From contig JADQBR010000081.1 of assembly GCA_016278515.1 (NCBI GenBank), forward strand, positions 1 to 34,199: a DNA stretch of 34,199 nt. The letters are read 5' to 3'. The position numbers were made by a program, and so were the translations under genes. Position 1 is the stretch's first letter. Every line of letters starts with the position of its first letter. Source of the stretch: Bacillota bacterium. Lineage in GTDB: Bacteria; Bacillota; JADQBR01. The notes below the pieces were generated by a model. It was not told the origin of the DNA, did no database searches, and saw only the letters and a list, made by a program, of their open reading frames with translations. Positions 1 to 10,495 of this stretch are shown here, piece by piece.

Positions 1-12
1 TTAACAACCCCC

Positions 13-53
13 ATGTATAGGAAATTATCCACAACCCATAATTTCCTATACAT
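13..53. repeat. 16-bp perfect inverted repeat downstream of rplQ
   Basis: Bases 13-28 are exactly complementary to 38-53, with a 9-base loop at 29-37. It lies 27 bases beyond the rplQ stop, where a terminator would be expected, but in the transcript the stem is followed by a G-rich stretch rather than a U-run, so it is not a canonical intrinsic terminator. The plus strand at 25-33 reads TTATCCACA, the DnaA-box consensus, covering the end of one arm and part of the loop. The rest of 1-79 shows no gene. It may be an mRNA 3'-end or processing structure, an operator, or part of the leader of the next gene, which lies outside the window. Confidence 0.7.
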
Positions 54-79
54 TCTAAAATTAGTTTAATAATACTTTG

Positions 80-418
80 TTAAACTAATTCGATTATAAC
101 CATGGCTGAACCGTCGCCACGACGGTTACCCAATTTGATAATACGTGTATAGCCGCCTTGACGCTCATCATAACGTTTTGCAATATCTTCGAATAGCTTT
201 GTGACAACATCCTCATCATTTATATAACCCAACGCTTGGCGGCGTGCACTCAGGTCCCCTTTTTTACCAAGGGTAACCATTTTTTCAGCAACTCGCTTTA
301 ATTCTTTCGCTTTAGGCTCAGTGGTTTCGATCTTTTCTTCTCTTAGCAAAGAGGTAACAATATTGCGTAGCATAGCCTTTCGGTGACTACTAGTACGTCC
401 CAGTTTTCGATAACTCAT
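80..418 (-). CDS. rplQ: 50S ribosomal protein L17
   Basis: L17 is a large-subunit protein located near the exit side of the polypeptide tunnel. The 112-residue product has the family N-terminus ([19 protein letters not shown]) and the C-terminal block [20 protein letters not shown], and is close to the usual 115-130 residues. The ATG is preceded by AAAGGAGGT about 10 bases upstream. It is the last gene of the alpha-operon segment, 17 bases after rpoA, which is its standard position. No terminator with a U-run follows; a long palindrome does. Confidence 0.98.
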   Translation of the reverse strand: MSYRKLGRTSSHRKAMLRNIVTSLLREEKIETTEPKAKELKRVAEKMVTLGKKGDLSARRQALGYINDEDVVTKLFEDIAKRYDERQGGYTRIIKLGNRRGDGSAMVIIELV

Positions 419-435
419 GGCTTCTCCTACCTCCT

Positions 436-1380
436 TTACTCATCTTCGTTTCTCAAGGAAAGCGCCAATTCATCTAATTTATGACCCACTTCTTCCAGTG
501 ACTTTTTCCCTAAATTTCTTACCTTCATCATATCTTCTTCACTGCGTTGTATTAAATCCTCTACACTGTTAATACCTGCCCGTTTCAAGCAGTTATATGA
601 CCGGACAGATAGATCCAATTCTTCAATAGTCATTTCTAATATCTTGTCTTTCTTTTCTTCTTCTTTTTCTACCATAGTTACTTCATCACTAATATTTTCG
701 GTTAGCCCGACGAAGAGCTGTAAATGATCACTTAAAATTCTAGCTGAGGAACTAATCGCCTCATCTGGAGCAATAGTACCATCTGTCCTTACTTCCATGG
801 TAAGCTTGTCGTAATCAGTAATCTGCCCAACACGGGTATCCTCAACATTAAAGTTTACCTTAATAACTGGATTGAATATTGAATCGACGGGAATAATTCC
901 TATTACATCGTCTTCTTTTTTATTCTTTTCTGCAGGATGATAGCCACGACCTTTACTAACCGTAATCTCCATACTTAAACTACCGCTGTTAAGTGTAGCA
1001 ATATGCAAATCTGGATTCAATATTTCAACATCTGCATCGGTAATTAGATCTCCAGCCTTGACAGGCCCTTCTTCGTCCACGTCGATACGGATTGTTTTCT
1101 CTTCGTCAGAATGTAGTTTAACCGCTAAACTTTTTAAGTTCAAAATTACGTCTGTGGTATCCTCCTGCACTCCCGGAATTGTTGAAAATTCATGTAAGAC
1201 ACCTTCAATTTTAACGGAAGTTACTGCGGCACCGGGTAACGAGGAAAGTAACACACGGCGTAAGGAATTACCCAAAGTAATACCGTAGCCTCTCTCTAGT
1301 GGTTCTACCACAAACCTACCATAGTTCTTTTCCTCGTCCGTCCCTACACATTCAATTTTGGGCTTTTCTATTTCTAACAT
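436..1380 (-). CDS. rpoA: DNA-directed RNA polymerase subunit alpha
   Basis: Alpha dimerises to scaffold assembly of beta and beta' and contacts UP elements and activators. The 314-residue protein has the N-terminal assembly domain (about 1-230; the dimer-interface block [20 protein letters not shown] is near residues 31-50). A charged linker rich in Glu and Lys follows, then the C-terminal helix-hairpin-helix domain with [14 protein letters not shown] and [12 protein letters not shown]. Length is normal for Firmicutes. The ATG follows GAAGGAGGG with 7 bases of spacing. It lies between rpsD and rplQ as in Bacillus, so alpha synthesis is coupled to r-protein synthesis. Confidence 0.99.
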   Translation of the reverse strand: MLEIEKPKIECVGTDEEKNYGRFVVEPLERGYGITLGNSLRRVLLSSLPGAAVTSVKIEGVLHEFSTIPGVQEDTTDVILNLKSLAVKLHSDEEKTIRIDVDEEGPVKAGDLITDADVEILNPDLHIATLNSGSLSMEITVSKGRGYHPAEKNKKEDDVIGIIPVDSIFNPVIKVNFNVEDTRVGQITDYDKLTMEVRTDGTIAPDEAISSSARILSDHLQLFVGLTENISDEVTMVEKEEEKKDKILEMTIEELDLSVRSYNCLKRAGINSVEDLIQRSEEDMMKVRNLGKKSLEEVGHKLDELALSLRNEDE

Positions 1381-1421
1381 TCTTATACCCTCCTTCGCTG
1401 GAAGTAAAACACGACTTCAAC

Positions 1422-2054
1422 TTATCTGGAGTAAAGCTCTACAATAAGATGTTCTTGGATTGCAACGTCAATATCTTCACGTTGGGGTAGAGCCACGACT
1501 CTTCCAGTAAAGTTCTCAACAACTGCTTCCAACCAAGCCGGAGGTGTCTTATGAGCTGCCGCTTCAGCATTTTCCTTAAACTTAGGCGAACTCTTGCTAG
1601 TGTCTTTTACCGATATTTCATCCCCTACACGGACTAAATAAGATGGGATATTGACTTTGCGACCTTTAACCTTAATATGCCCATGACGAACAAGTTGTCT
1701 AGCTTCAGCTCGGGAACTTGCAAAGCCTAAACGATAAATAACATTATCTAAACGTCTTTCTAGTAAACTTAATAAATTTTCACCAGTGATGCCCTTTTGC
1801 CGTTCAGCTTCCACAAAGTAATTGTGGAACTGTCTCTCAAGAATACCATAAATTCGACGAGCCTTTTGCTTCTCTCTTAGCTGCAAGCCATATTCAGAGA
1901 CTTTCTTTCTTTGCTGACCTTGGCCGTGCTGACCTGGCGCATACTGACGCTTGGAAATACTGCACTTGTCAGAGTAGCACCGATCACTTTTTAGATACAA
2001 TTTCGTACCTTCTCTACGGCATAATCTACATACTGCTTCTGTATATCTTGCCAT
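1422..2054 (-). CDS. rpsD: 30S ribosomal protein S4, zinc-binding form
   Basis: S4 is a primary binder of the 16S rRNA 5' domain and helps shape the mRNA entry channel. The 210-residue product has four cysteines at positions 9, 12, 26 and 31 near its N-terminus, the arrangement of the zinc-containing S4 class; many bacteria have a cysteine-free version. An S4 RNA-binding domain follows at about 99-160 ([11 protein letters not shown], then [13 protein letters not shown]). The gene sits between rpsK and rpoA, the alpha-operon position from which S4 autoregulates translation in E. coli. In Bacillus rpsD is a separate gene, so its placement here is the clostridial arrangement. Confidence 0.98.
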   Translation of the reverse strand: MARYTEAVCRLCRREGTKLYLKSDRCYSDKCSISKRQYAPGQHGQGQQRKKVSEYGLQLREKQKARRIYGILERQFHNYFVEAERQKGITGENLLSLLERRLDNVIYRLGFASSRAEARQLVRHGHIKVKGRKVNIPSYLVRVGDEISVKDTSKSSPKFKENAEAAAHKTPPAWLEAVVENFTGRVVALPQREDIDVAIQEHLIVELYSR

Positions 2055-2070
2055 CTAATAACTACACCTC

Positions 2071-2460
2071 CTAAACTCTTCTGCGTTTTGGTGGTCGGCA
2101 ACCGTTATGGGGAATAGGTGTAACATCTTTAATCATGCTAACCTCTAAACCGGCTGCTTGTAATGACCGAATTGCTGCTTCCCTGCCAGCTCCAGGGCCT
2201 TTCACGTAACATTCGACTTCCCTCATGCCATGTTCCATGGCTTCTTTTCCTGCAACCTCTGCTGCCAACTGTGCAGCGAATGGCGTGCTCTTACGAGAAC
2301 CCTTGAATCCTACCTGGCCAGCACTAGCCCACGAAATTGCATTTCCAGTTTTATCTGTAATGGTTATTAACGTGTTGTTAAAAGTTGATTTGATATGCGC
2401 AATCCCAACTTCAACGTTCTTACGTTCACGTCTTCTAGTTCGAGTACTTCTCTTAGCCAT
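2071..2460 (-). CDS. rpsK: 30S ribosomal protein S11
   Basis: S11 belongs to the 30S platform, next to S6-S18 and the E-site mRNA path. The 129-residue product has the family core ([18 protein letters not shown]), the glycine-rich [19 protein letters not shown] segment and the conserved basic C-terminus [12 protein letters not shown]. The length matches the family. It is spaced 19 bases from rpsM and 16 bases from rpsD, consistent with one mRNA. Confidence 0.98.
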   Translation of the reverse strand: MAKRSTRTRRRERKNVEVGIAHIKSTFNNTLITITDKTGNAISWASAGQVGFKGSRKSTPFAAQLAAEVAGKEAMEHGMREVECYVKGPGAGREAAIRSLQAAGLEVSMIKDVTPIPHNGCRPPKRRRV

Positions 2461-2479
2461 CTATTTTATTCCCCCTTTC

Positions 2480-2851
2480 CTACTTTTTACGCTTAGCACC
2501 AACGGTTTTCTTGCCACCCTTACGAGTACGTGCATTTGTTTTTGTACGCTGACCTCTAACGGGTAACCCTCTACGGTGACGTAAACCTCTGTAGCAGCCA
2601 ATCTCCATTAATCTCTTAATGCTTAAAGATACCTCACGTCTTAGGTCACCCTCTACGCGATAGTTCTTATCAATTATTTCACGAAGTCTGTTGACTTCCT
2701 CTTCTGTCAAGTCTTTTATTCTGGTATCAGGGTTAACACCTGCACTAGCTAATATCTGCTGTGCTGTTGACCGCCCGATACCAAAAATATAAGTAAGACC
2801 TACCTCCACCCGCTTGTCACGGGGCAGGTCAATACCAGAAATCCTTGCCAT
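2480..2851 (-). CDS. rpsM: 30S ribosomal protein S13
   Basis: S13 lies in the 30S head, bridges to L5 in the large subunit and reaches the P-site tRNA with its basic tail. The 123-residue product starts [21 protein letters not shown], contains the helix-two-turn-helix segment [11 protein letters not shown], and ends in a Lys/Arg-rich tail ([16 protein letters not shown]). GGAGGT lies about 11 bases before the ATG. The 83-base gap separating it from rpmJ is longer than its neighbours' gaps and holds a foldable element at 2886-2920. Confidence 0.98.
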   Translation of the reverse strand: MARISGIDLPRDKRVEVGLTYIFGIGRSTAQQILASAGVNPDTRIKDLTEEEVNRLREIIDKNYRVEGDLRREVSLSIKRLMEIGCYRGLRHRRGLPVRGQRTKTNARTRKGGKKTVGAKRKK

Positions 2852-2885
2852 AGGCTTGTTCCACCTCCAAGTATATAATTTCCTT

Positions 2886-2920
2886 ATCTCGGTTATCGGC
2901 GCCTCTTAGACGACCGCGAT
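2886..2920 (-). promoter_or_regulatory. Two-helix RNA hairpin in the rpmJ-rpsM spacer
   Basis: In the transcript, bases 2920-2913 pair with 2893-2886 (seven pairs around one G-A mismatch). A second helix, 2912-2908 with 2904-2900, closes an AAG triloop. Six unpaired bases on the 3' side (2899-2894) separate the two helices. The element ends about 20 bases before the rpsM Shine-Dalgarno sequence. This shape, two short helices with a one-sided bulge, is common in r-protein autoregulatory sites, but I do not recognise it as a named family. Pairing was read by eye, without energy calculation. Confidence 0.4.
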
Positions 2921-2934
2921 CCCAACGAAGCAAT

Positions 2935-3048
2935 CTAACCTTGCTTTTGCTTGTGTTTGGGATTTTCACAAATCACCATTACCTTACCTTTGCGCTTAAT
3001 AATTTTACATTTTTCACACATGGGTTTAACTGACGGTTTAACTTTCAC
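2935..3048 (-). CDS. rpmJ: 50S ribosomal protein L36, zinc form
   Basis: L36 is a tiny zinc-finger protein of the large subunit. Translation from a GTG start gives exactly 37 residues, beginning [14 protein letters not shown] and ending NPKHKQKQG. Cys11, Cys14, Cys27 and His32 are the zinc ligands of the C+ form. GGAGG lies 7 bases upstream of the GTG, which fixes the start. It sits between infA and rpsM, its normal position in Firmicutes. The gene is easily missed because of its size and non-ATG start. Confidence 0.97.
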   Translation of the reverse strand: MKVKPSVKPMCEKCKIIKRKGKVMVICENPKHKQKQG

Positions 3049-3117
3049 TCTAAACCCTCCTTCAACTCGATACCAAAAAATAATAATATCTAATACTTCG
3101 CCTATCGTGCCTGTATA

Positions 3118-3336
3118 CTATTTGTATCTGTAAACAATTCGACCTCTTGTTAGGTCGTAAGGTGATAATTCCACAGTAACTTTATCCCCGGGAAGAATAC
3201 GGATAAAATTCATACGAATTTTCCCAGATACATGGGCCAAAATTTTATGGCCATTTTCCAATTCAACTCTAAACATGGCATTGGGAAGAGGCTCGATAAC
3301 AGTTCCTTCCACTTCAATTACATCTTGCTTGGACAT
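3118..3336 (-). CDS. infA: Translation initiation factor IF-1
   Basis: IF-1 binds the 30S A site during initiation and modulates IF-2 and IF-3 action. The 72-residue product is a single OB-fold of standard length, with [20 protein letters not shown] at the start, [20 protein letters not shown] in the middle and [11 protein letters not shown] at the end. It is 32 bases after the KOW-domain gene and 69 bases before rpmJ. An AAGGAGG sequence precedes the ATG. Confidence 0.98.
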   Translation of the reverse strand: MSKQDVIEVEGTVIEPLPNAMFRVELENGHKILAHVSGKIRMNFIRILPGDKVTVELSPYDLTRGRIVYRYK

Positions 3337-3368
3337 TAAAGTTACGTTCCCTCCTTGCTGGCTAACCT

Positions 3369-3629
3369 TCAGGTCAGTTCATCAATCACCTGGCGTACAT
3401 CAAGGTCAGTAATTTGGTTCTTTTTCTTTTCTTGAACTACCTTCGCGATTTTATTTATTGGTTGCAAGTGCCGGGAATTTTTCCTTTTAGAACGTTTCAC
3501 CGTCCTTGTCCGGCCATTAGCAACTCTTACAAAATTGTCGCTGTCAAAATCCATCACAACATATACTTCTCCCTTATCACGCCCTGCCAAGGAATATACC
3601 AACTGTCCTCGCGTTAACTCATGGTTCAT
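3369..3629 (-). CDS. KOW-domain RNA-binding protein (L14e/L27e-like), function unproven
   Basis: This 86-residue basic protein begins with a short KOW-like beta segment ([20 protein letters not shown]). A lysine/arginine-rich stretch ([18 protein letters not shown]) follows, and then a charged helical C-terminus. Small KOW proteins related to archaeal/eukaryotic L14e occur between map and infA in many Clostridia, and I assign it to that group from memory. The location inside a ribosomal operon and the basic charge suggest it binds rRNA, but no function is established to my knowledge. GGAGGT precedes the ATG at good spacing. It is separated from map by 20 bases and from infA by 32. Confidence 0.85.
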   Translation of the reverse strand: MNHELTRGQLVYSLAGRDKGEVYVVMDFDSDNFVRVANGRTRTVKRSKRKNSRHLQPINKIAKVVQEKKKNQITDLDVRQVIDELT

Positions 3630-3649
3630 TGAGACACCTCCATAAAATC

Positions 3650-5064
<1,415 letters not shown>

Positions 5065-5090
5065 TTAACTTGGCACGTTAAGCGAAGTAA

Positions 5091-6353
5091 TTATTTCATA
5101 AATCCTTGGTAATTACGCATCAAAAGGTGAGATTCTATTTGCTTCATGGTTTCTAAAGCAACACCCACTACAATCAGTAACGCAGTTCCACCAAAGAAAA
5201 TGTTTAATCCCGTGATGGCCATTACAAAGTTTGGCAACAAAGCTATCAAAGCTAAAAAGATTGCTCCCGCTAAAGTCACCCGTGTCAGTACACGGTCAAT
5301 GTATTCTGAGGTTGGTTTCCCTGGTCTTAACCCAGGAATAAAACCTCCGTACTTCTTCATGTTATCCGCAACGTCTTGAGGGTTGAATGTCACCGCCGTA
5401 TAGAAGTAAGTGAAAAAGATAATCAACAAGGCGTAAGTAATCATATACGGAACTGTACGAAAGTTAAAGGTATTAACTACCCATACGGCAATACCGTTAT
5501 CCGGGAACCAAGATGCAATGGTTTGGGGAAACAAAAGAATAGACATTGCAAAGATAACTGGGATAACTCCCGCTTGATTTACTTTTAAGGGAATATGAGT
5601 GGATTGCCCACCATATACTTTGCGTCCTACAACTCTTTTCGCATATTGAACGGGTATCCGCCTTTGCCCTTCCTGAATGGCTACTACGCCTGCAATTACC
5701 ACAATGGCAATTACAAGGAAGAATAATACGGCGAAAACATTAGTTTCTCCAGCTACTAGGTATTGGTATATTGTATAAATACCTCCGGGTAAGCTGGATA
5801 CGATACCTGCAAAGATGATCAAGGAAATACCATTTCCAATACCATGCTCCGTAATCAATTCACCTAACCACATTAGAAATGCAGTACCAGCAGTTAAAGT
5901 CATGGCAATTAAAGCGTAGGATGCAAGATCGGCATTAACTAACACTCCGGATCTTCCTAGATATACTGCCATTCCTGTTGCTTGAATACTACCCAGTATT
6001 ACTGTCCCATAACGCGTATACTGAACAATCTTCTTCTGCCCTTCCTGCCCTTCTTTGGCCAAACGCTCCAATGCAGGTATTACTACCGTTAACAACTGCA
6101 TAATAATTGAAGCATTGATGTAAGGCATAATGCCCATTGCAAAAATAGTAAACTTTTTAAAAGCTCCCCCAGAAATAACATCAATGAAACCAAATAGTGA
6201 TCCGGAATCCATCAACTGCTTCAACTGTCCAGTATCAATACCAGGAACCGGAATATGAGCCCCGATACGAAACACTAGAAACATTAGCAGAGTGAAAACT
6301 ATTTTTCTACGCAGATCGTCTATTTTCATAGCAGACTTTAAGCTTGATAACAT
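5091..6353 (-). CDS. secY: Preprotein translocase subunit SecY
   Basis: SecY forms the protein-conducting channel in the cytoplasmic membrane with SecE (encoded at 30643-30867). The 420-residue protein shows about ten hydrophobic spans, the plug-region block RIGAHIPVPGIDTGQL, the family signature GIMPYINASIIMQLLTVVIP and the basic cytoplasmic loop QEGQRRIPVQYAKRVVG. The length is typical for Firmicutes. Its ATG shares one base with the rplO stop (TAATG) and the Shine-Dalgarno GAGGTGG lies inside the end of rplO, so translation is probably coupled. Expression with r-proteins is the conserved spc-operon arrangement. Confidence 0.99.
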   Translation of the reverse strand: MLSSLKSAMKIDDLRRKIVFTLLMFLVFRIGAHIPVPGIDTGQLKQLMDSGSLFGFIDVISGGAFKKFTIFAMGIMPYINASIIMQLLTVVIPALERLAKEGQEGQKKIVQYTRYGTVILGSIQATGMAVYLGRSGVLVNADLASYALIAMTLTAGTAFLMWLGELITEHGIGNGISLIIFAGIVSSLPGGIYTIYQYLVAGETNVFAVLFFLVIAIVVIAGVVAIQEGQRRIPVQYAKRVVGRKVYGGQSTHIPLKVNQAGVIPVIFAMSILLFPQTIASWFPDNGIAVWVVNTFNFRTVPYMITYALLIIFFTYFYTAVTFNPQDVADNMKKYGGFIPGLRPGKPTSEYIDRVLTRVTLAGAIFLALIALLPNFVMAITGLNIFFGGTALLIVVGVALETMKQIESHLLMRNYQGFMK

Positions 6354-6796
6354 TATACCACCTCAGCTTTTCCGCCAACAGCCTCAATTTTCTCTTTAGC
6401 CGCCTTGCTAAAATAATTAGCTTTGACCGTGATTGGCTTGGTGATTGCCCCTTTGGCAAGCACTTTTACTCCGTCATCGGCTCTTGCGGCTAATCCTTTT
6501 TCCACTAGTAGTTCAGGAGTAACTTCGGTTCCCTCGTCAAAACGTTCTAGCTGCTCTATATTTACAATACTAATATTCTTCTTAAAGATATTAGTGAAGC
6601 CACGCTTTGGAACTCTCCGATAGAGCGGCATTTGTCCACCCTCGAAGCCAAGTCTTACTCCGCCACCAGATCGGGAGTTCTGCCCGTTATCACCACGCCC
6701 GGCAGTTGTCCCCAACCCACTTCCCGGGCCACGCCCTTTACGGGTTGATTTCTTTTTTGAACCAGGTGTCGGCTTTAGTTCATGGAGTTTAACCAC
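6353..6796 (-). CDS. rplO: 50S ribosomal protein L15
   Basis: L15 is a late-assembly large-subunit protein that threads a basic, glycine-rich N-terminal extension into 23S rRNA. The 147-residue product has that extension ([16 protein letters not shown], then [18 protein letters not shown]) followed by the globular C-terminal domain. The start is GTG, supported by AGGAGGT 7 bases upstream. It overlaps secY by one base and follows rpmD after 12 bases, the standard spc order. Confidence 0.98.
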   Translation of the reverse strand: MVKLHELKPTPGSKKKSTRKGRGPGSGLGTTAGRGDNGQNSRSGGGVRLGFEGGQMPLYRRVPKRGFTNIFKKNISIVNIEQLERFDEGTEVTPELLVEKGLAARADDGVKVLAKGAITKPITVKANYFSKAAKEKIEAVGGKAEVV

Positions 6797-6808
6797 TCGC
6801 TACACCTC

Positions 6809-6997
6809 CTAAGCATCGATTTCTTCTACTACAATCAAGTGCTCCAACTTTTTTGCCATTCCTTTAACACTGGCAACGTCTTCCTGAATAACACTATGAT
6901 TTATTTTTCTCAGGCCCAACGCCGCAGCGGTTGCCCGTTGCTTTTCTGTTTGACCAATTAAGCTTTTCTTAAGAGTAATTTTTAGCTTCTTTGCCAT
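6809..6997 (-). CDS. rpmD: 50S ribosomal protein L30
   Basis: Small large-subunit protein found in many but not all bacteria. The 62-residue product has the family fold signature: KLKITLKKSLIGQTEKQRAT, then GLRKINHSVIQED and a C-terminal strand. GTAGGAGGAATAGCA precedes the ATG. It lies between rpsE and rplO as in the canonical spc operon, with gaps of 11 and 12 bases. Confidence 0.97.
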   Translation of the reverse strand: MAKKLKITLKKSLIGQTEKQRATAAALGLRKINHSVIQEDVASVKGMAKKLEHLIVVEEIDA

Positions 6998-7008
6998 TGC
7001 TATTCCTC

Positions 7009-7512
7009 CTACCCAAGCAACTCTTCCACATTTTTACCACGCAACTTTGCAACTTCTTCCGCACGCTTTAAGTTTTTTAGTCCCTCAAGAGTAGCATAAA
7101 CCGTATTGTTGGCATTGGATGAACCTAAATTCTTAGTTAAAATATCTCTTACACCAGCTAACTCCAGTACCGCTCTCACTGGACCGCCGGCGATAACACC
7201 GGTACCCTCAGAGGCAGGCTTTAACAGCACGCGTCCTGCACCAAATCTTCCTACTAACTCATGTGGGATTGTAGTACCGACTAATGGCACGTTGATTAGA
7301 TTCTTTTTAGCATTTTCAATACCCTTACGTATCGCACCTGGAACTTCTTTTGCTTTCCCTGAACCAGCGCCTACATGTCCGTTTCCGTCTCCAACAACTA
7401 TTAAAGCACTGAAACTAAATCGTCTACCACCTTTTACAACTTTAGCAACACGGTTAATACTAACTACTTTTTCTTGTAGTTCCAGTTTATTGGGATCGAT
7501 TTTTTTGTTCAT
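7009..7512 (-). CDS. rpsE: 30S ribosomal protein S5
   Basis: S5 is at the 30S shoulder-neck junction, affects decoding fidelity and helps unwind mRNA at the entry site. The 167-residue product has the N-terminal dsRBD-like domain with [20 protein letters not shown], the loop where spectinomycin-resistance changes occur in other species, with no obvious lesion here. The C-terminal domain follows ([18 protein letters not shown]). AAGGAGGG lies 6 bases before the ATG. It follows rplR after 24 bases. Confidence 0.98.
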   Translation of the reverse strand: MNKKIDPNKLELQEKVVSINRVAKVVKGGRRFSFSALIVVGDGNGHVGAGSGKAKEVPGAIRKGIENAKKNLINVPLVGTTIPHELVGRFGAGRVLLKPASEGTGVIAGGPVRAVLELAGVRDILTKNLGSSNANNTVYATLEGLKNLKRAEEVAKLRGKNVEELLG

Positions 7513-7536
7513 TCATTTCCCTCCTTTGCACGTAGG

Positions 7537-7902
7537 TTAAAATTCTAATCCACCTTCCCTGGCACCTTCGGCCAAGGCCGCTACTCTTCCGTGATAAATA
7601 TATCCTCCCCTGTCAAATACAACTTTCCTAAGTCCTTTTTCCAGGGCTCTCTTAGCTACAATTTGGCCAACTTTTTTAGCTGCTTCCACATTAACCTTAT
7701 TTTCTTCGCCTTTTAACGAGGTATCTAATGTAGATGCAGCAACTATGGTATGACCTTTAATATCGTCAATGACCTGTGCATACATATGCTTTTCGCTGCG
7801 GTATACGCTTAGCCGAGGACGCTCAGGTGTGCCCTGAAGTTTATTGCGAAGACGTCCACGCTTTTTATCTCGTACAGCCTTACGATTATATTTCTTAAAC
7901 AA
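7537..7902 (-). CDS. rplR: 50S ribosomal protein L18
   Basis: L18 binds 5S rRNA and helps dock it in the central protuberance. The 121-residue product shows [18 protein letters not shown], a central [20 protein letters not shown] block and the C-terminal [17 protein letters not shown]. The start is TTG. The upstream GGGAG is complementary to CTCC between it and the start codon (GGAG-TGAA-CTCC), so the ribosome-binding site can form a small hairpin. The gap to rpsE is 24 bases. Confidence 0.97.
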   Translation of the reverse strand: MFKKYNRKAVRDKKRGRLRNKLQGTPERPRLSVYRSEKHMYAQVIDDIKGHTIVAASTLDTSLKGEENKVNVEAAKKVGQIVAKRALEKGLRKVVFDRGGYIYHGRVAALAEGAREGGLEF

Positions 7903-7950
7903 AGGAGTTCACTCCCTTCCCACAAAATCCTTTTCTATTTTATTGCTCGA

Positions 7951-8496
7951 TTATTTCGCTGCACTACCTGCTTTACCAACTTTTCTTCTAATATGCTCGC
8001 CTTCATACTTGATGCCTTTGCCTTTATAGGGTTCCGGCGGCCTTACTGCACGAATGTTCGCCGCAATTGCTCCTACTTGTTCCTTATCGGCACCCTTTAC
8101 CAAGACTTTATTGTTGGCAGGGGTTTCAATCTCAATTCCTTCAGGCACTGCCATTTCTACTGGGTGTGAATAACCAACATTTAGTACTAATTTCTTCCCT
8201 TGCATATTGGCACGATACCCTACCCCGTTCAACTCCAAGCCTTTTTGAAAACCTTTGGTAACGCCGACAACCATATTATTTAACAACGCTCTGGTAAGTC
8301 CGTGTAATGCCTTGTGTTCTTTCTTTTCACTAGGACGGTTTACAACAATTAAACCATCCTCCATTTTGATATCAATTTCTGGGTGCATTGCCTTCTCTAA
8401 CTGCCCTTTCGGTCCCTTCACGATAGCTTTACCGCCGTCAAGTTTAAATTCAACTCCATTTGGCACTTCAATAGGCAGCCTACCAACCCTGGACAT
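7951..8496 (-). CDS. rplF: 50S ribosomal protein L6
   Basis: L6 binds 23S rRNA helix 97 near the sarcin-ricin loop, close to where EF-G and EF-Tu dock. The 181-residue product has the two repeated alpha/beta domains of the family, from [17 protein letters not shown] to the C-terminal signature [32 protein letters not shown] precedes the ATG. It lies between rpsH (26 bases) and rplR (48 bases). Confidence 0.98.
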   Translation of the reverse strand: MSRVGRLPIEVPNGVEFKLDGGKAIVKGPKGQLEKAMHPEIDIKMEDGLIVVNRPSEKKEHKALHGLTRALLNNMVVGVTKGFQKGLELNGVGYRANMQGKKLVLNVGYSHPVEMAVPEGIEIETPANNKVLVKGADKEQVGAIAANIRAVRPPEPYKGKGIKYEGEHIRRKVGKAGSAAK

Positions 8497-8522
8497 AATG
8501 ACACCTCCTATCGCTCAGATTA

Positions 8523-8921
8523 TTACCAAATATAACAGATAACTTCTCCGCCAACTCCGGTCTGACGTGCTTTTTTATCTGTTACTACTCCTTGAGAAGT
8601 AGAAATTACTGCCACGCCTAATCCCCCTAATACTCGAGGAATTTCATCCTTATTAGCATACACACGCAAACCCGGTTTGCTAATGCGCTTCAAACCAGTA
8701 ATTACTTTTTGGCTATCCTTACCGTACTTTAAATAGAGCCTGATTACGCCTTGCTTTCCATCTTCTACATACTCAACATCCTTAATAAAGCCCTCTTCCT
8801 TAAAAATCTCCGATACGGCTTTTTTAAGCTTGGAGGCAGGCACTTCAACTGTTTCTTTATTTACCATATTCGCATTGCGAACTCTGGTTAGAAGATCAGC
8901 AATTGGATCCGTCATTACCAT
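8523..8921 (-). CDS. rpsH: 30S ribosomal protein S8
   Basis: S8 binds the central domain of 16S rRNA and, in E. coli, represses spc-operon translation at the rplE site. The 132-residue protein starts [17 protein letters not shown] and ends with the conserved [27 protein letters not shown] lies 7 bases before the first ATG, favouring it over the ATG two codons in. No mimic of the S8 rRNA site was identified by eye around rplX-rplE, so whether autoregulation occurs here is unknown. Confidence 0.98.
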   Translation of the reverse strand: MVMTDPIADLLTRVRNANMVNKETVEVPASKLKKAVSEIFKEEGFIKDVEYVEDGKQGVIRLYLKYGKDSQKVITGLKRISKPGLRVYANKDEIPRVLGGLGVAVISTSQGVVTDKKARQTGVGGEVICYIW

Positions 8922-8948
8922 CTTAACTACCCCCTTCCGGTTATTTAC

Positions 8949-9134
8949 TTACCAACTAGCTTTAGTAACTCCGGGAATTTCACCTTTATGTGCCAGTTCG
9001 CGGAAACAAACCCGACAAATGCCAAACTTGCGCATGTAAGCACGGGGGCGACCACAAACTTTACATCTATTTACTTTTCGCACACGAAATTTCGGTTTTC
9101 TTTCTGCTTTTGCAATCATTGACTTCTTCGCCAT
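8949..9134 (-). CDS. rpsN: 30S ribosomal protein S14, type Z (zinc)
   Basis: S14 is a head protein of the 30S subunit. The 61-residue product is the short zinc-binding form, with Cys24, Cys27, Cys40 and Cys43 (CKVCGRP and CRVCFRE) and the C-terminal [11 protein letters not shown]. Many Gram-positive genomes also carry a zinc-free long paralogue elsewhere; none is present here. GGGAGGAGGG precedes the ATG. It is located between rplE and rpsH as in the canonical spc operon. Confidence 0.98.
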   Translation of the reverse strand: MAKKSMIAKAERKPKFRVRKVNRCKVCGRPRAYMRKFGICRVCFRELAHKGEIPGVTKASW

Positions 9135-9163
9135 TGTTCTTCCCTCCTCCCTGGCATCTTATA

Positions 9164-9703
9164 TTAATCTCTAAACGGCATTCCCAATGCACGCAATAAA
9201 CCTCTTGCTTGTTCATCTGTTTCAGCAGTGGTCACAAATACTATATCCATACCTCTTACCTTATCAACTTTATCATAGTCAATCTCTGGAAAAATCAACT
9301 GTTCCTTTATCCCTAGAGTATAGTTTCCGCGGCCATCAAAAGCTTTAGGTGATACGCCGTTAAAGTCTCTTACCCTTGGAATTGCAACATTGATTAAGCG
9401 ATCAGCAAATTCATACATCCTGTCACCATGGAGAGTTACTTTGCATCCAATGGGCGTACCCTCACGCAATTTAAATGCCGCAACGGATTTTTTCGCCCTC
9501 GTAACAACAGGTTTTTGACCAGCAATTGTCGTTAAGTCTTCCACAGCTCCATCTAAAGCCTTAGGGTTTTCGGTGGCTTCGCCAACACCCATATTAATGA
9601 CTATTTTTTCTATCTTAGGGATTTCCATAACATTTTTGTACCCGAATTTTTCTTTTAAAATCGGTTGTACCTCATTTATATACTTTTCTTTTAATCTGGC
9701 CAC
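9164..9703 (-). CDS. rplE: 50S ribosomal protein L5
   Basis: L5 binds 5S rRNA in the central protuberance, contacts P-site tRNA and makes an intersubunit bridge with S13. The 179-residue product matches the family throughout: [20 protein letters not shown]-type segment [26 protein letters not shown] and the C-terminal [18 protein letters not shown]. It starts at GTG, preceded by AAGGGGGT about 8 bases upstream. The length is normal. Confidence 0.98.
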   Translation of the reverse strand: MARLKEKYINEVQPILKEKFGYKNVMEIPKIEKIVINMGVGEATENPKALDGAVEDLTTIAGQKPVVTRAKKSVAAFKLREGTPIGCKVTLHGDRMYEFADRLINVAIPRVRDFNGVSPKAFDGRGNYTLGIKEQLIFPEIDYDKVDKVRGMDIVFVTTAETDEQARGLLRALGMPFRD

Positions 9704-9731
9704 TTAACTTACCCCCTTTCCGGTGCAGCAA

Positions 9732-10058
9732 TTAATCTAAGTCTTCACCACATTTTTTACATACACGAACCTTAGTACCATCATCAAGGACCTTTTTTCC
9801 AACCCTTGTAGCCTGACGGCATTTACCACAGTATGCCATTACATTAGAACTAGCAATTGGCGCCTCTTTTTCTATAATACCGCCTTGAGGCATCTTCTGA
9901 GTTGCCTTAGCATGCCTTTTAACAACATTTATTCCCTCTACAACTACCCGTTGATCTTTAGGAATTACTTGCAGCACTTTGCCCTTTTTTCCTGCATCTT
10001 TTCCAGCAACTACTACTACGTTGTCTCCCTTTTTAACATGAACTTTAGGTGTTGCCAC
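9732..10058 (-). CDS. rplX: 50S ribosomal protein L24 with C-terminal zinc ribbon
   Basis: L24 initiates 50S assembly and sits near the tunnel exit. The chosen GTG start ([19 protein letters not shown]) has GGAGGT 7 bases upstream; an ATG six codons further upstream has no ribosome-binding site. This gives 108 residues. A KOW motif is at about 8-35. The C-terminal extension has two CxxC pairs (YCGKCRQ and VCKKCGED) that should form a zinc ribbon, a form found in many Firmicutes and absent in E. coli L24. Confidence 0.96.
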   Translation of the reverse strand: MATPKVHVKKGDNVVVVAGKDAGKKGKVLQVIPKDQRVVVEGINVVKRHAKATQKMPQGGIIEKEAPIASSNVMAYCGKCRQATRVGKKVLDDGTKVRVCKKCGEDLD

Positions 10059-10090
10059 TCTATTCACCTCCGTCATACTAGGCTATATAC

Positions 10091-10459
10091 CTAGAGAACC
10101 TCTGGCGCTAAGGAAACGATTTTCATATAATCTCTTTCCCTTAGTTCCCTGGCCACCGGTCCAAAAATACGAGTTCCTTTAGGTTGGCCTTGGTCATTAA
10201 TAATAACAGCAGCATTTTCATCAAAACGTATATACGTGCCATCAGGCCTCCTGGTTGCCTTTTTAGTACGAACTATTACTGCTTTAATAACTTCGCCTTT
10301 TTTTACTACACCACCAGGAACGGCCTCTTTAACTGAAGCAATAATCACATCTCCCACAGATGCATATCGGCGCCCCGAGCCTCCTAATACCTTAATACAT
10401 AGTATCTTTTTCGCCCCAGTATTATCGCCGACTTTTAGCATTGTTTCGGATTGGATCAT
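10091..10459 (-). CDS. rplN: 50S ribosomal protein L14
   Basis: L14 forms part of the intersubunit face and bridges to 16S helix 14. The 122-residue product is the exact family length, with [20 protein letters not shown], the [11 protein letters not shown] block, the basic loop [20 protein letters not shown] and the end [28 protein letters not shown] precedes the ATG by 7 bases. It starts the L14-L24-L5 run after rpsQ. Confidence 0.99.
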   Translation of the reverse strand: MIQSETMLKVGDNTGAKKILCIKVLGGSGRRYASVGDVIIASVKEAVPGGVVKKGEVIKAVIVRTKKATRRPDGTYIRFDENAAVIINDQGQPKGTRIFGPVARELRERDYMKIVSLAPEVL

Positions 10460-10495
10460 GTGATTTACCCCCTTTCCCGTTTAGAGCCTTCATTA

